Below, one piece after another: positions 1-8,121 of a DNA stretch of 11,231 nt. The first letter of the stretch is position 1. Each line of letters opens with the position of its first letter. Location of the stretch: assembly GCA_003024985.2 (NCBI GenBank), contig PXIH01S0003727.1; one strand, given 5' to 3'. A program made the translations under genes and the position numbers. Origin of the DNA: Euperipatoides rowelli. Taxonomy: Eukaryota > Onychophora > Udeonychophora > Euonychophora > Peripatopsidae. Below the pieces are notes generated by a model. That model was not told the origin of the DNA. It saw only the letters and a program-made list of their open reading frames with translations, and searched no databases.

Positions 1-339
1 TTTTTTTATTAAAGTACGAACAAACCAAAACAAAAATTATAAAATTCATCACAAAATAAATTTTTTAGTAAAAAATTATTCACTTTAATAAAATAAAATA
101 CAATTGTGATTCAAGCAAGCATAAAAAAACTATTAAATTTTGTAATATTTTTCATTTGATTTAGCTGCCTTTAACAACTTTGTATTTTTTAAAATAATCA
201 TACATTAGCAAATTTAGGATTTTGGATATCACGGCGGCAGCGTTGTAGCTGCTGTTTATGTAATTGATTATGTATTGAATAATATTCCAATAATTAATAC
301 ACCAATTCACCAATTGAAAAATATATTGTAAATTTATAT
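1..339. other. AT-rich non-coding stretch
   Basis: I see no recognisable gene here. A 62-codon minus-strand open frame at 161-349 encodes a low-complexity Tyr/Ile/Asn-rich peptide, as expected by chance in AT-rich DNA. The sequence contains A and T runs only. Confidence 0.6.
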
Positions 340-443
340 AAACCGGCACAAATGGTGGTCCCGAAACATGCTCTCGGGACGCCAGGATTCAAGACTCAAA
401 ACCGGTAACAATACCAGTTTTCCGGTACACCTGAGAGCCCTAT
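340..443. other. GC-richer hairpin-forming island, possibly SINE-like
   Basis: About 100 bp stand out from the AT-rich surroundings. GTCCCGA (358-364) and TCGGGAC (374-380) form a perfect 7-bp stem around a 9-nt loop. AAAACCGGT (398-406) pairs with ACCAGTTTT (413-421) at 8 of 9 positions around a 6-nt loop. ACCGG (401-405) and CCGGT (422-426) offer a competing stem, as do GCTCTCGGG (370-378) and CCTGAGAGC (430-438). GATTCAAGACT at 386-396 matches 9 of 11 positions of a Pol III B box (GGTTCRANNCC), and TGGTGGTCCCG at 354-364 is a weak A-box candidate, but the spacing of 32 is shorter than in tRNAs. It could be a SINE head, a MITE fragment or a structured RNA. I do not recognise the family. An ambiguous base (n) lies just beyond it at 444. 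Confidence 0.35.
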
Positions 444-445
444 NA

Positions 446-1360
446 TATATTTATAAATACTCACACAGTATGTATAATTTTATAAATTAGTTCATATGAT
501 ATAGTGAGTTGTAGAGTTAATTAAAAGCCTTAATTTACAGTACATTTTTACCTGACTTTTAATGTCACTTGCAATCCTAAAAATGAAATATCATTAACAG
601 AAACGAATAATATATTCAAAGTTATTACAAGGAACTGAAACGATGATTCAAATCCAATTTGAATAATTAAAAAGTAAAGTACAGTAACTATCAATAATAA
701 TGAACAGCCTTAAAAAAAAAAAGGTTGATGTTTTGAAAGCAATGATTGAAATGTTTTAAGTGTAGATATTGCAAGCCTGAATTCATAAAAATATCATGAA
801 AAAAACTAACAAAATTTTGAAGAATAAATGACAGTTTATTGAATCTAAGTTATGAAATATATTTAATTAATCCAAGCCTACTGAGTTTAGAAATATAAAC
901 AAGTTCATTGGTTTTCACTTTACCACCACAAGAAAGAAAAACTTCAACTGAAGTTATTAATAAAAACTTATATTGGTGTTGAAATATTATTTCAATTAAG
1001 TGATATAGAATAGAAAATGTAAATAATAAAAGAACTACTCACAATGACATAAACAATGGGAACCCAGATCAGCTTCCTGCTGATTATATTAATTCATTAT
1101 AAAAATAGGTTTCTCAACAGGAAGAGTATCACCTGGTCCAACAATCTCTTTCATAAATAGTATTAGTAGCCATCATTTCCTAACAGCATGCTTCTTTTAG
1201 ATGTTTGAATCAAGAAAAACAGCATTCAATTACACTTGTTTCAAAATTTCCATATTATAACATTTAGTTTTTTTTTTCTTAATTCTTATCCTAAAAATAA
1301 CCCCAATGCTAACACAAAGGTTGTTTTAACTTTTTGTGTGAAGCTATCCTTGTTTGCAAG
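446..1360. other. AT-rich non-coding stretch
   Basis: I see no gene, repeat family or structured element that I can support. The sequence is AT-rich with many short A and T runs and stop codons in all frames. Confidence 0.6.
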
Positions 1361-1402
1361 CAGCCAATCAGAATGTCTTTGTTGAGTCATCTCAGACACG
1401 TG
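1361..1402. promoter_or_regulatory. CCAAT / AP-1 / E-box motif cluster (weak)
   Basis: Within about 40 bp there is a CCAAT box (1364-1368, in CAGCCAATCAG), a TGAGTCA AP-1-type site (1383-1389) and a CACGTG E-box (1397-1402). These are consensus words known from animal promoters and enhancers. No gene start is visible nearby, so any regulatory role is only inferred, and short words like these can occur by chance. Confidence 0.15.
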
Positions 1403-2664
1403 GCTCTATGAGCTGGAATTTTCTTTTTTATGTTAAGTTCTAGCAAAACAAGGAATTCATTGGTAGTCAACAAGAAACTTGAACAAAATAAAAATAAATT
1501 GTTTTGAACAATGACTGAAACCAGAGTTAATAGAATTTTTATTAACTCCGTTTGTATTTTATTAAATAGGCCTACCATACCTTATTTTTTTTCTTTCTAA
1601 AAATAAAAAAAATTAGCAATAGGGTGCTTATTGCAGCATAAAAAATTAAATTAGAATAAAAATTTTAAAACAAATAAATAATTAAAAATGACTTATTTTT
1701 TTAAATGGAAAAAAAAAAGTCAGGGAAATTTATCAATAAAAAAAAATAGTAAAAAATTAAGACAAATTATAAATAAATAATTTTTCTCTTAAAATTATTA
1801 AAATGTAAAATGAGTCATTAGACGAGTTTTCAAAAATCTTGTTAATATTTGTGGAATGCAATCAGTTTTTTTTTTTCTAATGGCTATTTTTCCGGATGTA
1901 TTTAGCAATTTGATAGAAAACTTGAAATTTTAACTTTTTTTTTTAAATCGTATAATTTAACTAGGAGGTTTTTAATGAATTTTCTATTGAAAATCTTAAC
2001 TGAATAAAAATTGTATACCCATCAACGAGCTAGAATAATAAAATGCATATAAAATTCCATCTATAAAATAATAGTAAAAACCTGAACTCATGTGACCAGG
2101 TGCAGCATGAATATGAGAAGTGTGACCACAGTGTTAAATTTACTTAGTAAAGGATCTTATTTAGTCAACATTTTCTGGACATTAAAAAATAATTCGATTG
2201 CATTTAAAAATAACAATAAGTTGATTTGAAGATAATATGAGAGAACTCCCTCTGAAATTATGTTTATTGTTATAGTTTATTATTCTTGGCTTAGACTAAA
2301 AGTCATAAATTAGAATACAAAACTGCTTTAAAATAAAATCTGCCTTGGCATTCATTCAACTAAAACAATAAGAATAAATATCATTATAAATTGACAAGTA
2401 AAAAAAAAGCTGAAAAATAATAAAAATTCAGTTTAAAATTTTTAAATACTTTAATCATTAGAATATATGGTAATTATGATAAAACTTTGGCTATTCATAA
2501 AGTTAAAAAAAAATGTCAACATTTGTGATCAGTTTATTAAAAAATAATTTGAAATAAGCCAAAAGTATATACCGTACTGTACTGTATATGTTTAAAAATC
2601 AAAATTTAATACACTTCTAAAAATACAAACCCAAAACTCTAGCTCAAATAAGAGACACAATTGC
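1403..2664. other. AT-rich non-coding stretch
   Basis: No gene is recognisable. A 63-codon minus-strand frame at 1387-1578 encodes a hydrophobic Leu/Ile-rich peptide with no known motif and is most likely chance. Poly-A and poly-T runs are frequent between 1580 and 1960. Confidence 0.6.
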
Positions 2665-2720
2665 TACGCTTTTTAAAACGCTCAGAGCTCGAGCTCGGAG
2701 TAACTATACACGTCACAGAG
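2665..2720. other. CpG-containing patch with 12-bp perfect palindrome
   Basis: GAGCTCGAGCTC at 2685-2696 is a perfect 12-bp palindrome. Around it are several CpG dinucleotides and an ACGTCA motif near 2710 (a CRE-type half site), in a region where CpG is otherwise rare. It may be a remnant of an inserted repeat or a small regulatory patch. I recognise no family. Confidence 0.3.
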
Positions 2721-3580
2721 TAGAAACAAAACTAGACATAGTCCAACATTATTAAAATCCAGTAATCCACTAACAGAATAATAAAAGATAGAGACGAAAG
2801 AAGAAAAAATGAACAGTATCTATTAAGATCTCAGTGACTTGTAACACCTTAATTTTTTCAAGATTTTTAAAAAAATTAGTCACTGAAATCATAAAACATT
2901 TTGTATAGTCAAAATAGAAAATTATGGAAAAGTAGTGCTTAAACATGCGAAGGAAGTAGTGCTATGAGTTTTTTAAAAAAACGACCCAATGAAGAAAACT
3001 GTCAAAAAATCTGGCGATTTTAATTTATTCATCCTAAATACAGAAAAGGAAAAAAAAAAACAATTTGTTAAATTTTTTTTTCAAGTGTAGAAATTTGGAT
3101 TCTTCATGTAAAAAAAATAACTAATTATTTTTATAAATTAATTAAGTACCCGTTATTTTATTTTTAAAAACTGTTCCATCCACCAATCAGAAAAGAATGA
3201 TTGTGGAAGTCCATGCTGACAGTCCAAACAGGAAATATTCATTTTGCATAATACTTACTATATGTTGAGATTTTAAACATAAGTGGACTTATTCATTTCA
3301 CCATTTGTATAATTTACCGAAAGATATTTCCTTCTTTAACATGCTCTAAAAATATGCATAAATAAAAATAGCTGATAAAGAAAAAGACAAAACTGATTGG
3401 CACAGCTAAATCCGGATAATGTTTTTCTATCTCCATTATAATTGAAAATCAAGAAGTTAAATTAAAATGCCACTTTAATTTTTAAAAATGATTTTATAAC
3501 AACATATTTCTTTACATTTGAGAAGTAATTTTGAAAAGAAATTGTATATTATCCAAGATGGTCAATGCTAGAATTGATAT
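2721..3580. other. AT-rich non-coding stretch
   Basis: I see no gene or repeat that I can support. CCAATCAGAA at 3183-3192 repeats a 10-mer present at 1364-1373, which may be coincidence. Confidence 0.6.
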
Positions 3581-3621
3581 TATAAGTAATTAGCATTCCA
3601 CCATTTATAAGTAATTAGCAT
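3581..3621. repeat. 25-bp tandem duplication, 1.6 copies
   Basis: TATAAGTAATTAGCAT occurs at 3581-3596 and again, exactly, at 3606-3621. The period is 25 bp with a short non-repeated remainder. This looks like a small replication-slippage duplication. Confidence 0.8.
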
Positions 3622-3989
3622 ACACAAAATAAATGCATTTGTGTATTCATTGTCCCTCCCCACAAGTATTCCTTCACTAACATTGTTTTTAAAAACTGAG
3701 TGATTGTTTAATCTTATCACATGTAATTTAGTAAGATTTCAGTATCTGAAATACTTGGTGCACTGTGTGGGTCACAAGCCAGATTGTGTTAGTAATTTAT
3801 TTATATTTATTTTTAGTTACTGTAATTGTCTCCTATACTATTTGAATCCATTGACCAGAATTACATTCTGATTATATTTTTTACAAATATACAACTTAGT
3901 TGTAAATTATATGTAAAGAGAGGGTGAAATATAAACATTTTTTCTTCATTTACTGAATTGTGTAATTTACGTTTTTGCATTTTTTTCAT
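3622..3989. other. AT-rich non-coding stretch
   Basis: No gene or structured element is seen. This is the left flank of the plus-strand LINE fragment. Confidence 0.6.
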
Positions 3990-4001
3990 TGTACGTTTAT
4001 T
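3990..4001 (+). repeat. Left target-site duplication of LINE fragment
   Basis: TGTACGTTTATT here matches TGTACTTTTATT at 4332-4343 in 11 of 12 positions. The pair brackets the retrotransposon fragment exactly where its homology to the second copy starts and ends. The last two T bases could belong to either the duplication or the element. Confidence 0.65.
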
Positions 4002-4333
4002 GAAAATAAAATGGACAGATTTGATCAGAAATGAGGAAGTGTGTAAAAGATGGGGAGGTGGTTATAGTATTTTGGATGAAGTAAGGAAGAGGAAATAGAA
4101 ATATGTCAAGCATGTCATGAGATGATCTGAAGGGATTAGACTAGTAACAACAATTGAGGGATGGACAGAAAAAGGAAAATGAAGAGGAAGACCAAGAAGA
4201 GAATGGTTGGATGACCTTAAGAACTGGGCTAACATAGGCAATTCTCTGTATTAAAAATAAGAGCTCAAGATAGAAATCTTTGATTATCCATAAAGGCGAA
4301 CCTCCGCTTCGGAGAATGCACTTAATGATGATG
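4000..4333 (+). mobile_element. 5'-truncated non-LTR retrotransposon (LINE) 3' end, RTE-like
   Basis: This is a dead-on-arrival LINE copy keeping only the C-terminal coding end and a short 3' tail. Its sequence is about 90% identical, by eye over about 170 bp (4001-4170), to the reverse complement of the larger element at 9130-10728. The tail contains CTCCG-CTT-CGGAG (4300-4314), a perfect 5-bp hairpin, and ends in ATGATGATG (4325-4333); the other copy also ends in a short repeat of this kind. Flanking 12-bp near-perfect duplications support insertion by target-primed reverse transcription. Assignment to an RTE-like clade rests on the appearance of the C-terminal region and the simple-repeat tail, and is inferred. 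Confidence 0.85.
4001..4255 (+). pseudogene. LINE ORF C-terminal remnant, broken
   Basis: One frame reads as the region after the reverse transcriptase domain of insect LINEs: KIKWTDLIRNEE, then a DEVRKRK block, then IRLVTTIEGWTE and GRPRREWLDDL. It is interrupted by an in-frame TAG at 4096-4098 (where the other copy has Trp) and TGA codons at 4123-4125 and 4180-4182. A one-base loss near 4235 shifts the frame. The following residues (SVLKIRAQDRNL) appear in another frame, then a TGA. The reverse transcriptase domain is absent because of 5' truncation. It cannot encode a functional protein. Compared with the minus-strand copy it retains a 15-bp segment (the GRPRR block) that is deleted there. 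Confidence 0.85.
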
Positions 4334-4343
4334 TACTTTTATT
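4332..4343 (+). repeat. Right target-site duplication of LINE fragment
   Basis: TGTACTTTTATT matches the left copy at 3990-4001 in 11 of 12 positions and directly follows the ATG-repeat tail, overlapping it by two bases. Confidence 0.65.
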
Positions 4344-4832
4344 TTGTCACTTTAATTTTTTAAAAGATGTTTATTTTTATTCAATCAGGTGCAAAGTAAT
4401 AAAATATTCAAAAGAAAATAACATTTTATTAAAATAATAAATTAATGGTGCATTTGGTGTTCTGCAAGAAGCCTGCGGTACTGACTTTAGCCACACCTGG
4501 TGGAGGGTTAAAATATTGTTCAGGGGGGAAAAAAACCTTATTATATCAAAATTTCTATTTTCAATATTATTTTTAACTTGGTTGGCCTACAAATAAATTA
4601 ACATTAACAACCCAAGTGAGCAAGCACTTATAGATGTTCATTTCTCAAAGTTTAGGGGGTATGCTTTTGTTTGGAACCACAGTAAACAAATTTCTTAGGT
4701 TTTCTGATAAACAGTGATAGGTAACTTTTTGTTTGACAAATTTTTGGAAAAACTTGTCCCCCTTCCCTATGTTTAGTGGCTATTTTAACTTTGCACTTCT
4801 ACTGATTAGATCATTTTGTAACTTCAGGTATG
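4344..4832. other. Non-coding stretch between LINE and hAT-like element
   Basis: No gene is recognisable. A slightly GC-richer patch near 4475-4510 contains CCACACCTGGTGGAG, an imperfect inverted repeat. I cannot assign it to a family. Confidence 0.55.
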
Positions 4833-4840
4833 TCTTAGAG
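4833..4840. repeat. Left 8-bp target-site duplication of hAT-like element
   Basis: TCTTAGAG here matches CCTTAGAG at 5094-5101 in 7 of 8 positions. Eight bp is the duplication length made by hAT transposases. Confidence 0.8.
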
Positions 4841-5093
4841 CAGCCATGTCCAATACGTGGCCCGAGGGTCATATGCTGCCCAATTGAAGCTTTTTTGAGT
4901 ACCTGTTGAAGTTTGCAGCAAAAAAAAAAAAAAAAAAAGCTTATAAAATTTTGTCTTTTCTCTTAACAAAATTTCTAGACAACCTAAAAAAAAAGCTTAA
5001 AATATTTATAGCCTAAATTTTTCAATATGTGACCCACGATAGACCAGTAATATTTTTTTCGGACCGATAAACAGTTTTAGTTGGCCATCACTG
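4841..5093. mobile_element. Non-autonomous hAT-like element (MITE), 253 bp
   Basis: The element begins CAGCCATGTCCAA and ends TTGGCCATCACTG. The two ends are inverted matches at 10 of 13 positions and fit the CAG...CTG termini of the hAT superfamily. Near the ends lie GGCCCGAGGG (4859-4868) and CGGACCG (5060-5066), the GGCCCG-like subterminal words often seen in hAT MITEs. The 8-bp flanks match at 7 of 8 positions. The interior has no coding capacity and includes an uninterrupted A run at 4920-4938. It would depend on a transposase supplied from elsewhere. Mismatched ends and flanks suggest an old insertion. Confidence 0.85.
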
Positions 5094-5101
5094 CCTTAGA
5101 G
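5094..5101. repeat. Right 8-bp target-site duplication of hAT-like element
   Basis: CCTTAGAG, partner of TCTTAGAG at 4833-4840 with one mismatch. Confidence 0.8.
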
Positions 5102-5154
5102 CATACATTTTATTGGTTAAACAATAAAGGGGATTTGAAAACACTTTATTTCTT

Positions 5155-5567
5155 CAAGTATATGAGCAATAATTTGTTACAGATTTATGGTAAATAAAAT
5201 CCATTCATTTAGTCATTAAAAAAGCCTCTTTTCATCAAAAGCCTCATTCCATTTTTTATTTCTTTATTATAGATTAGTACTGTTCTAAGTGTTGTAAATT
5301 TTATTTAAAAATGATTATAAAAATAGGATGGCATTAGACAATTTTATCATGTGTCCCAGGGATACACATGTTCACAAATAATGTATCCCCAGTAAAAGTC
5401 GAGTGTTTTTAGAATCCTTATTTTCCAAACCATTTTTTTTCTTCATTTTTTACCTGAAAAGTGGGCAGATTACTCCTGCATAAAAGCTGTCATTAAGTGA
5501 CCTATTTAAAAATAAAATTTAGTTCGAATTAAACCAACAGTTAAAATATTGAAATAATGGGACAGAN
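5155..5567 (+). repeat. Direct repeat copy A (about 415 bp, diverged)
   Basis: This block is collinear with 5880-6297, offset by about 730 bp. Shared landmarks in order: ACAGAT.TATGGTAAATAAAATCCATT-like (about 5180), GTTGTAAATTTTATT (about 5290), CATGTGTC (5348), a TCACA.ATAATGT-like block (about 5374), ACAGTTAAAATATTGAAATAATGGGACAGA (split: TTAAAATATTG and TAATGGGACAGA) at the right end. By eye identity is highest in the last 35 bp and perhaps 70-80% elsewhere with many small gaps. It ends at an ambiguous base (5567). The left boundary is approximate. I see no coding content. Confidence 0.75.
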
Positions 5568-5879
5568 AAAATCAGCTTGTTTGCAATCTTGCTGTCGTCA
5601 CTGGAGCGGAAGTCACGTGTCATACCTGCGCTCGAGCATACCTAATCTTCTCATACCACGAGAGAGAGGGCAATTGTCTTATGACGTAAATGTCACGTGA
5701 CTAAAAAAATGGTTCTCGGTATAACTTTAAAAGTTTGACCTCTGCATATAATGCACTTTTTAAAGGTCTAAAAATGCAACTTTTTTTTTTTCGTTTATAA
5801 AATAGCCCATTCTAAAAGAATTAGCAATAAACTTGATTTTTTTTTTATTGATACTTACACTTAAAGTCTGCACATTGGA
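5568..5879. other. Spacer between the two direct repeats
   Basis: About 312 bp of non-repeated sequence. Its left part (5580-5701) is CpG-containing and holds the motif cluster listed separately; the rest is AT-rich with T runs. No gene is visible, and I see no primer-binding site or polypurine tract that would suggest a small LTR element. Confidence 0.6.
5601..5701. promoter_or_regulatory. CpG-containing cluster with two CACGTG boxes and a CRE-like site
   Basis: CACGTG occurs at 5614-5619 and at 5694-5699, the second inside a perfect 10-bp palindrome GTCACGTGAC (5692-5701). TGACGTAA at 5682-5689 resembles an ATF/CREB site. GCGGAAGT (5605-5612) resembles an ETS site and directly abuts the first E-box. 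CTCGAG lies at 5631-5636. In animals these words are typical of bHLH-zip, CREB/ATF and ETS binding in promoters. No transcription start or exon is visible, so a promoter or enhancer role is inference only. It could equally be part of an unrecognised mobile element. Confidence 0.3.
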
Positions 5880-6297
5880 ATAATGAAGAAATGACTATAC
5901 TTAGTCACAGATATATGTTAAATAAAATCCATTTCATTAAAAAATCCTCATTCCACCATTAAAAAAAGCAACATTTCATTTTTTTATTTCTCAATTATGG
6001 ATTAATACTGCCTGTTCTAGTGTTGTAAATTTTATTAAAATATAAACAAAAGTTGCATTGATGTTTCGCAATAAAAATGCCACTGGTGTCTTTTTTTTTT
6101 CATGTGTCTGAGGTATGTACAAGTTCATAGATAATGTGTTCACAGTAAAAATTGGGTACACTTAAGAATTGTCTCTTTTTTCTAAGTGTTTTAGCCCTTT
6201 TTTTTTTTTCAGTTTTAGCTCATAAAATTTGGCATCAACTGATCTATTTAAGAATAAATTTAACCAGTAGTTAAAATATTGAAGTAATGGGACAGAC
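5880..6297 (+). repeat. Direct repeat copy B (about 415 bp, diverged)
   Basis: Same orientation and landmark order as 5155-5567: GTTAAATAAAATCCATT (about 5916), GTTGTAAATTTTATT (about 6022), CATGTGTC (about 6101), GATAATGTGTTCACAGTAAAA (in two parts near 6131), and TTAAAATATTG...TAATGGGACAGA at 6271-6296. The flanks beyond 6297 do not match those beyond 5567, so the right boundary is sharp. The left boundary is approximate. Non-coding. Confidence 0.75.
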
Positions 6298-6385
6298 AAC
6301 TCACCATCCCACTCCTAGACACTTAAATTGCCAGTTATAAAAGTTGCCAAACCAACTCTTATACCACTTCCACCAGACAGACATG

Positions 6386-6795
6386 CAGATTACAATATTT
6401 TAAAGTTCGCACCATACTTCCACTTTATATATGAAATTTGATAGAAATTGGACCAATATTTTATAGTTAATAGCTGATGGCCCACATTCATACAGATTAC
6501 AATGTTTAAAAAGTTTATTTTTTAAACATTAAGTTTGATTAAAATTGTATCATACTGTAGTTAAAAATTTGAGGCAACTCTCACTCACCCCCCCCCCCCC
6601 CCTTATTGCCTTACACAAATAAACACAGACTATGATGTTTTTAAAGTTAGTAACATTCAGACCCCTTTCTCTGTTAGACAGATATCTTTTTATGTCAAAG
6701 TTAGGACAATATGACACCTTAATTTTGGAATTTAAATGAGATTGGAATATTTCAAAAAGTTGAAAGTAGTTGCCCCTCATCCTCTTCTGTCTTTC
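6386..6795 (+). repeat. Degenerate tandem array, three units
   Basis: Units begin at about 6386, 6493 and 6626 with CAGATTACAATATTTTAAAG, CAGATTACAATGTTTAAAAA and CAGACTATGATGTTTTTAAA, so the periods are about 107 and 133 bp. Later parts also correspond: TTTGATAGAAATTGGACCAA (unit 1), a TTTGATTAAAATTG block (unit 2) and AAATGAGATTGGAATATTTC (unit 3), followed by a GTTAATAGCTG / GTTAAAAATTTGAGGCAAC / GTTGAAAGTAGTTGCCC segment. The CAGACAGACATG just left of 6386 suggests the remains of an earlier unit. Unit 2 contains a 15-base C run. An 82-codon minus-strand frame across this region depends on that run and is not a credible gene. Confidence 0.6.
6588..6602. repeat. Homopolymer C run (15)
   Basis: Uninterrupted C15 following CTCTCACTCA, inside unit 2 of the tandem array. 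Its length is probably variable and prone to sequencing error. Confidence 0.9.
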
Positions 6796-6799
6796 CACC

Positions 6800-7860
6800 T
6801 TAAAGGATTCACTTTAAAAATAAAATGTATTTGAACATGACCATGACTTTGCAAAATAATCAGAAATATTTTTTTTTAAACAATACAATAGTCTATATAT
6901 GTAACAAGATGCACTTATAAATAATTTTGGCAAAATTGACATAAAAAAAAAATACCAAAAACGTTCGCACAACTTAAAAAAAAAAAAAAAAAAAAAACCT
7001 TCCCCTGATTTTTTACTGCATACACCCTTGTATATACTCATACATGCAAGTTAAACAACTTAGTTTATTTTAAAAAGATTATCATTGGAAAATTTTAAAT
7101 AATGCTCGTAGACAGGATAATGAATGATAAATAAATAAATGGAAATTTATTATAAATACATTCTACATAAACTACTGTAAAATTTATTATCAGTCTGCAT
7201 TCAAGACACAAAGAATGTTTGCTCTTCAAAAATCAACCATAATTCGACACCACTAGCAAACGAACAATTCCTTCCATTATTAAAAAAAAAAAATAATAAT
7301 AATACACTGTTAACTTTTTATTCAAATCTGTCCCACCACCTTTTTTTAAAAAAAAAAGTTATTTAAAATAATTTTAATAGAACACAGCACTTGTTGAAGC
7401 CATCAGATCTTGCAATTCAAATTACCATGGTAATCTCAGTTTCTATTAGATAAATATTTGTGTTAACTATGGAAACCAAACAATTAATTTTTATAAAAGT
7501 AACAAAATTTCTTTTGAAAAGATTATGAATGAACAAGCAGTAAATTCATCAGAAAATCTTATCTTGAAACACTTCTTAGAAGTACTGAAGATGATTATAT
7601 GGTTCAAAGTTTATATAAGAACAAAGTAATATAATTAATATTATTAGACTGAAAGTAATTTTCCTCAATTATTCATTTGCAAATCTGTAATTAATTATAA
7701 AAATTAATTCAAGTGGGAAAACAAACTTTAAAAACAAAAATCGAACTCATTTTTCATATCATCATGACTAATAATGTTAATATTTTCTTTAAAAAAAATC
7801 TCAGTAATAACAAAATGGTAAATAACAAAAAATGCCTTATTTGGTTGGAACTCTGCTATA
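6800..7860. other. AT-rich non-coding stretch
   Basis: No gene is recognisable. Minus-strand 6814-7041 (75 codons, including a poly-Phe stretch from the A run) and plus-strand 7713-7913 (66 codons, Lys/Asn/Ile-rich) show no family features and are best read as chance frames. Simple repeats of AAAT (about 7128) and AAT (about 7290) are present. Confidence 0.6.
6976..6997. repeat. Homopolymer A run (22)
   Basis: Uninterrupted A22. It could be a retroposon tail, but the sequence to its left shows no element I can recognise. Confidence 0.9.
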
Positions 7861-7861
7861 A

Positions 7862-7937
7862 TGTAAAAGCTGTAGGCTATAGGACTTATTTTTGTTTGAT
7901 TGTTGGTATTTAAGTTGCTATAACAGCAACTTTTACA
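7862..7937. repeat. Imperfect foldback with 8-bp terminal hairpin
   Basis: AAGTTGCT (7912-7919) and AGCAACTT (7925-7932) form a perfect 8-bp stem with a 5-nt loop. TGTAAAAG at 7862-7869 also pairs with CTTTTACA at 7930-7937, closing an outer foldback of about 76 bp with partial matching further in. The two pairings compete for the same right arm. It may be a fragment of a foldback element or chance. Confidence 0.4.
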
Positions 7938-8121
7938 ATATTATAAATAAATTAGATTTCAGTTTTTGGTTTCAAGAATCAGTCACACTTAAATTATAAT
8001 TGGATTACAAAATTTTATGTTAAAGAGTTGGGTTTAACTAGCCAGTTGGCCACTTTTCCGGAATATGTTGCATAATACATTGCGATATTGACCAGTGTAA
8101 ACACATAAGCAAATTCTATTA

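Noticed and set aside
5348-5370. Hairpin CATGTGTCCC / GGGATACACATG as a structured RNA element
   Set aside because: The pairing leaves a loop of one base, and the inner arm is not preserved in the duplicate at about 6101, so it is probably incidental.
5155-6297. Reading the direct repeats as LTRs of a compact retrotransposon
   Set aside because: The spacer is only about 312 bp, and I find no clear TG...CA ends, primer-binding site, polypurine tract or flanking duplication.
6550-7041. Two minus-strand frames of 82 and 75 codons
   Set aside because: One reads through the C15 run (poly-Gly) and the other through the A22 run (poly-Phe); neither has any domain-like pattern.
7713-7913. Plus-strand 66-codon frame starting MGKQTLKT
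   Set aside because: The Lys/Asn/Ile-rich content is expected in AT-rich DNA; no motif, no splice context and no conservation evidence.
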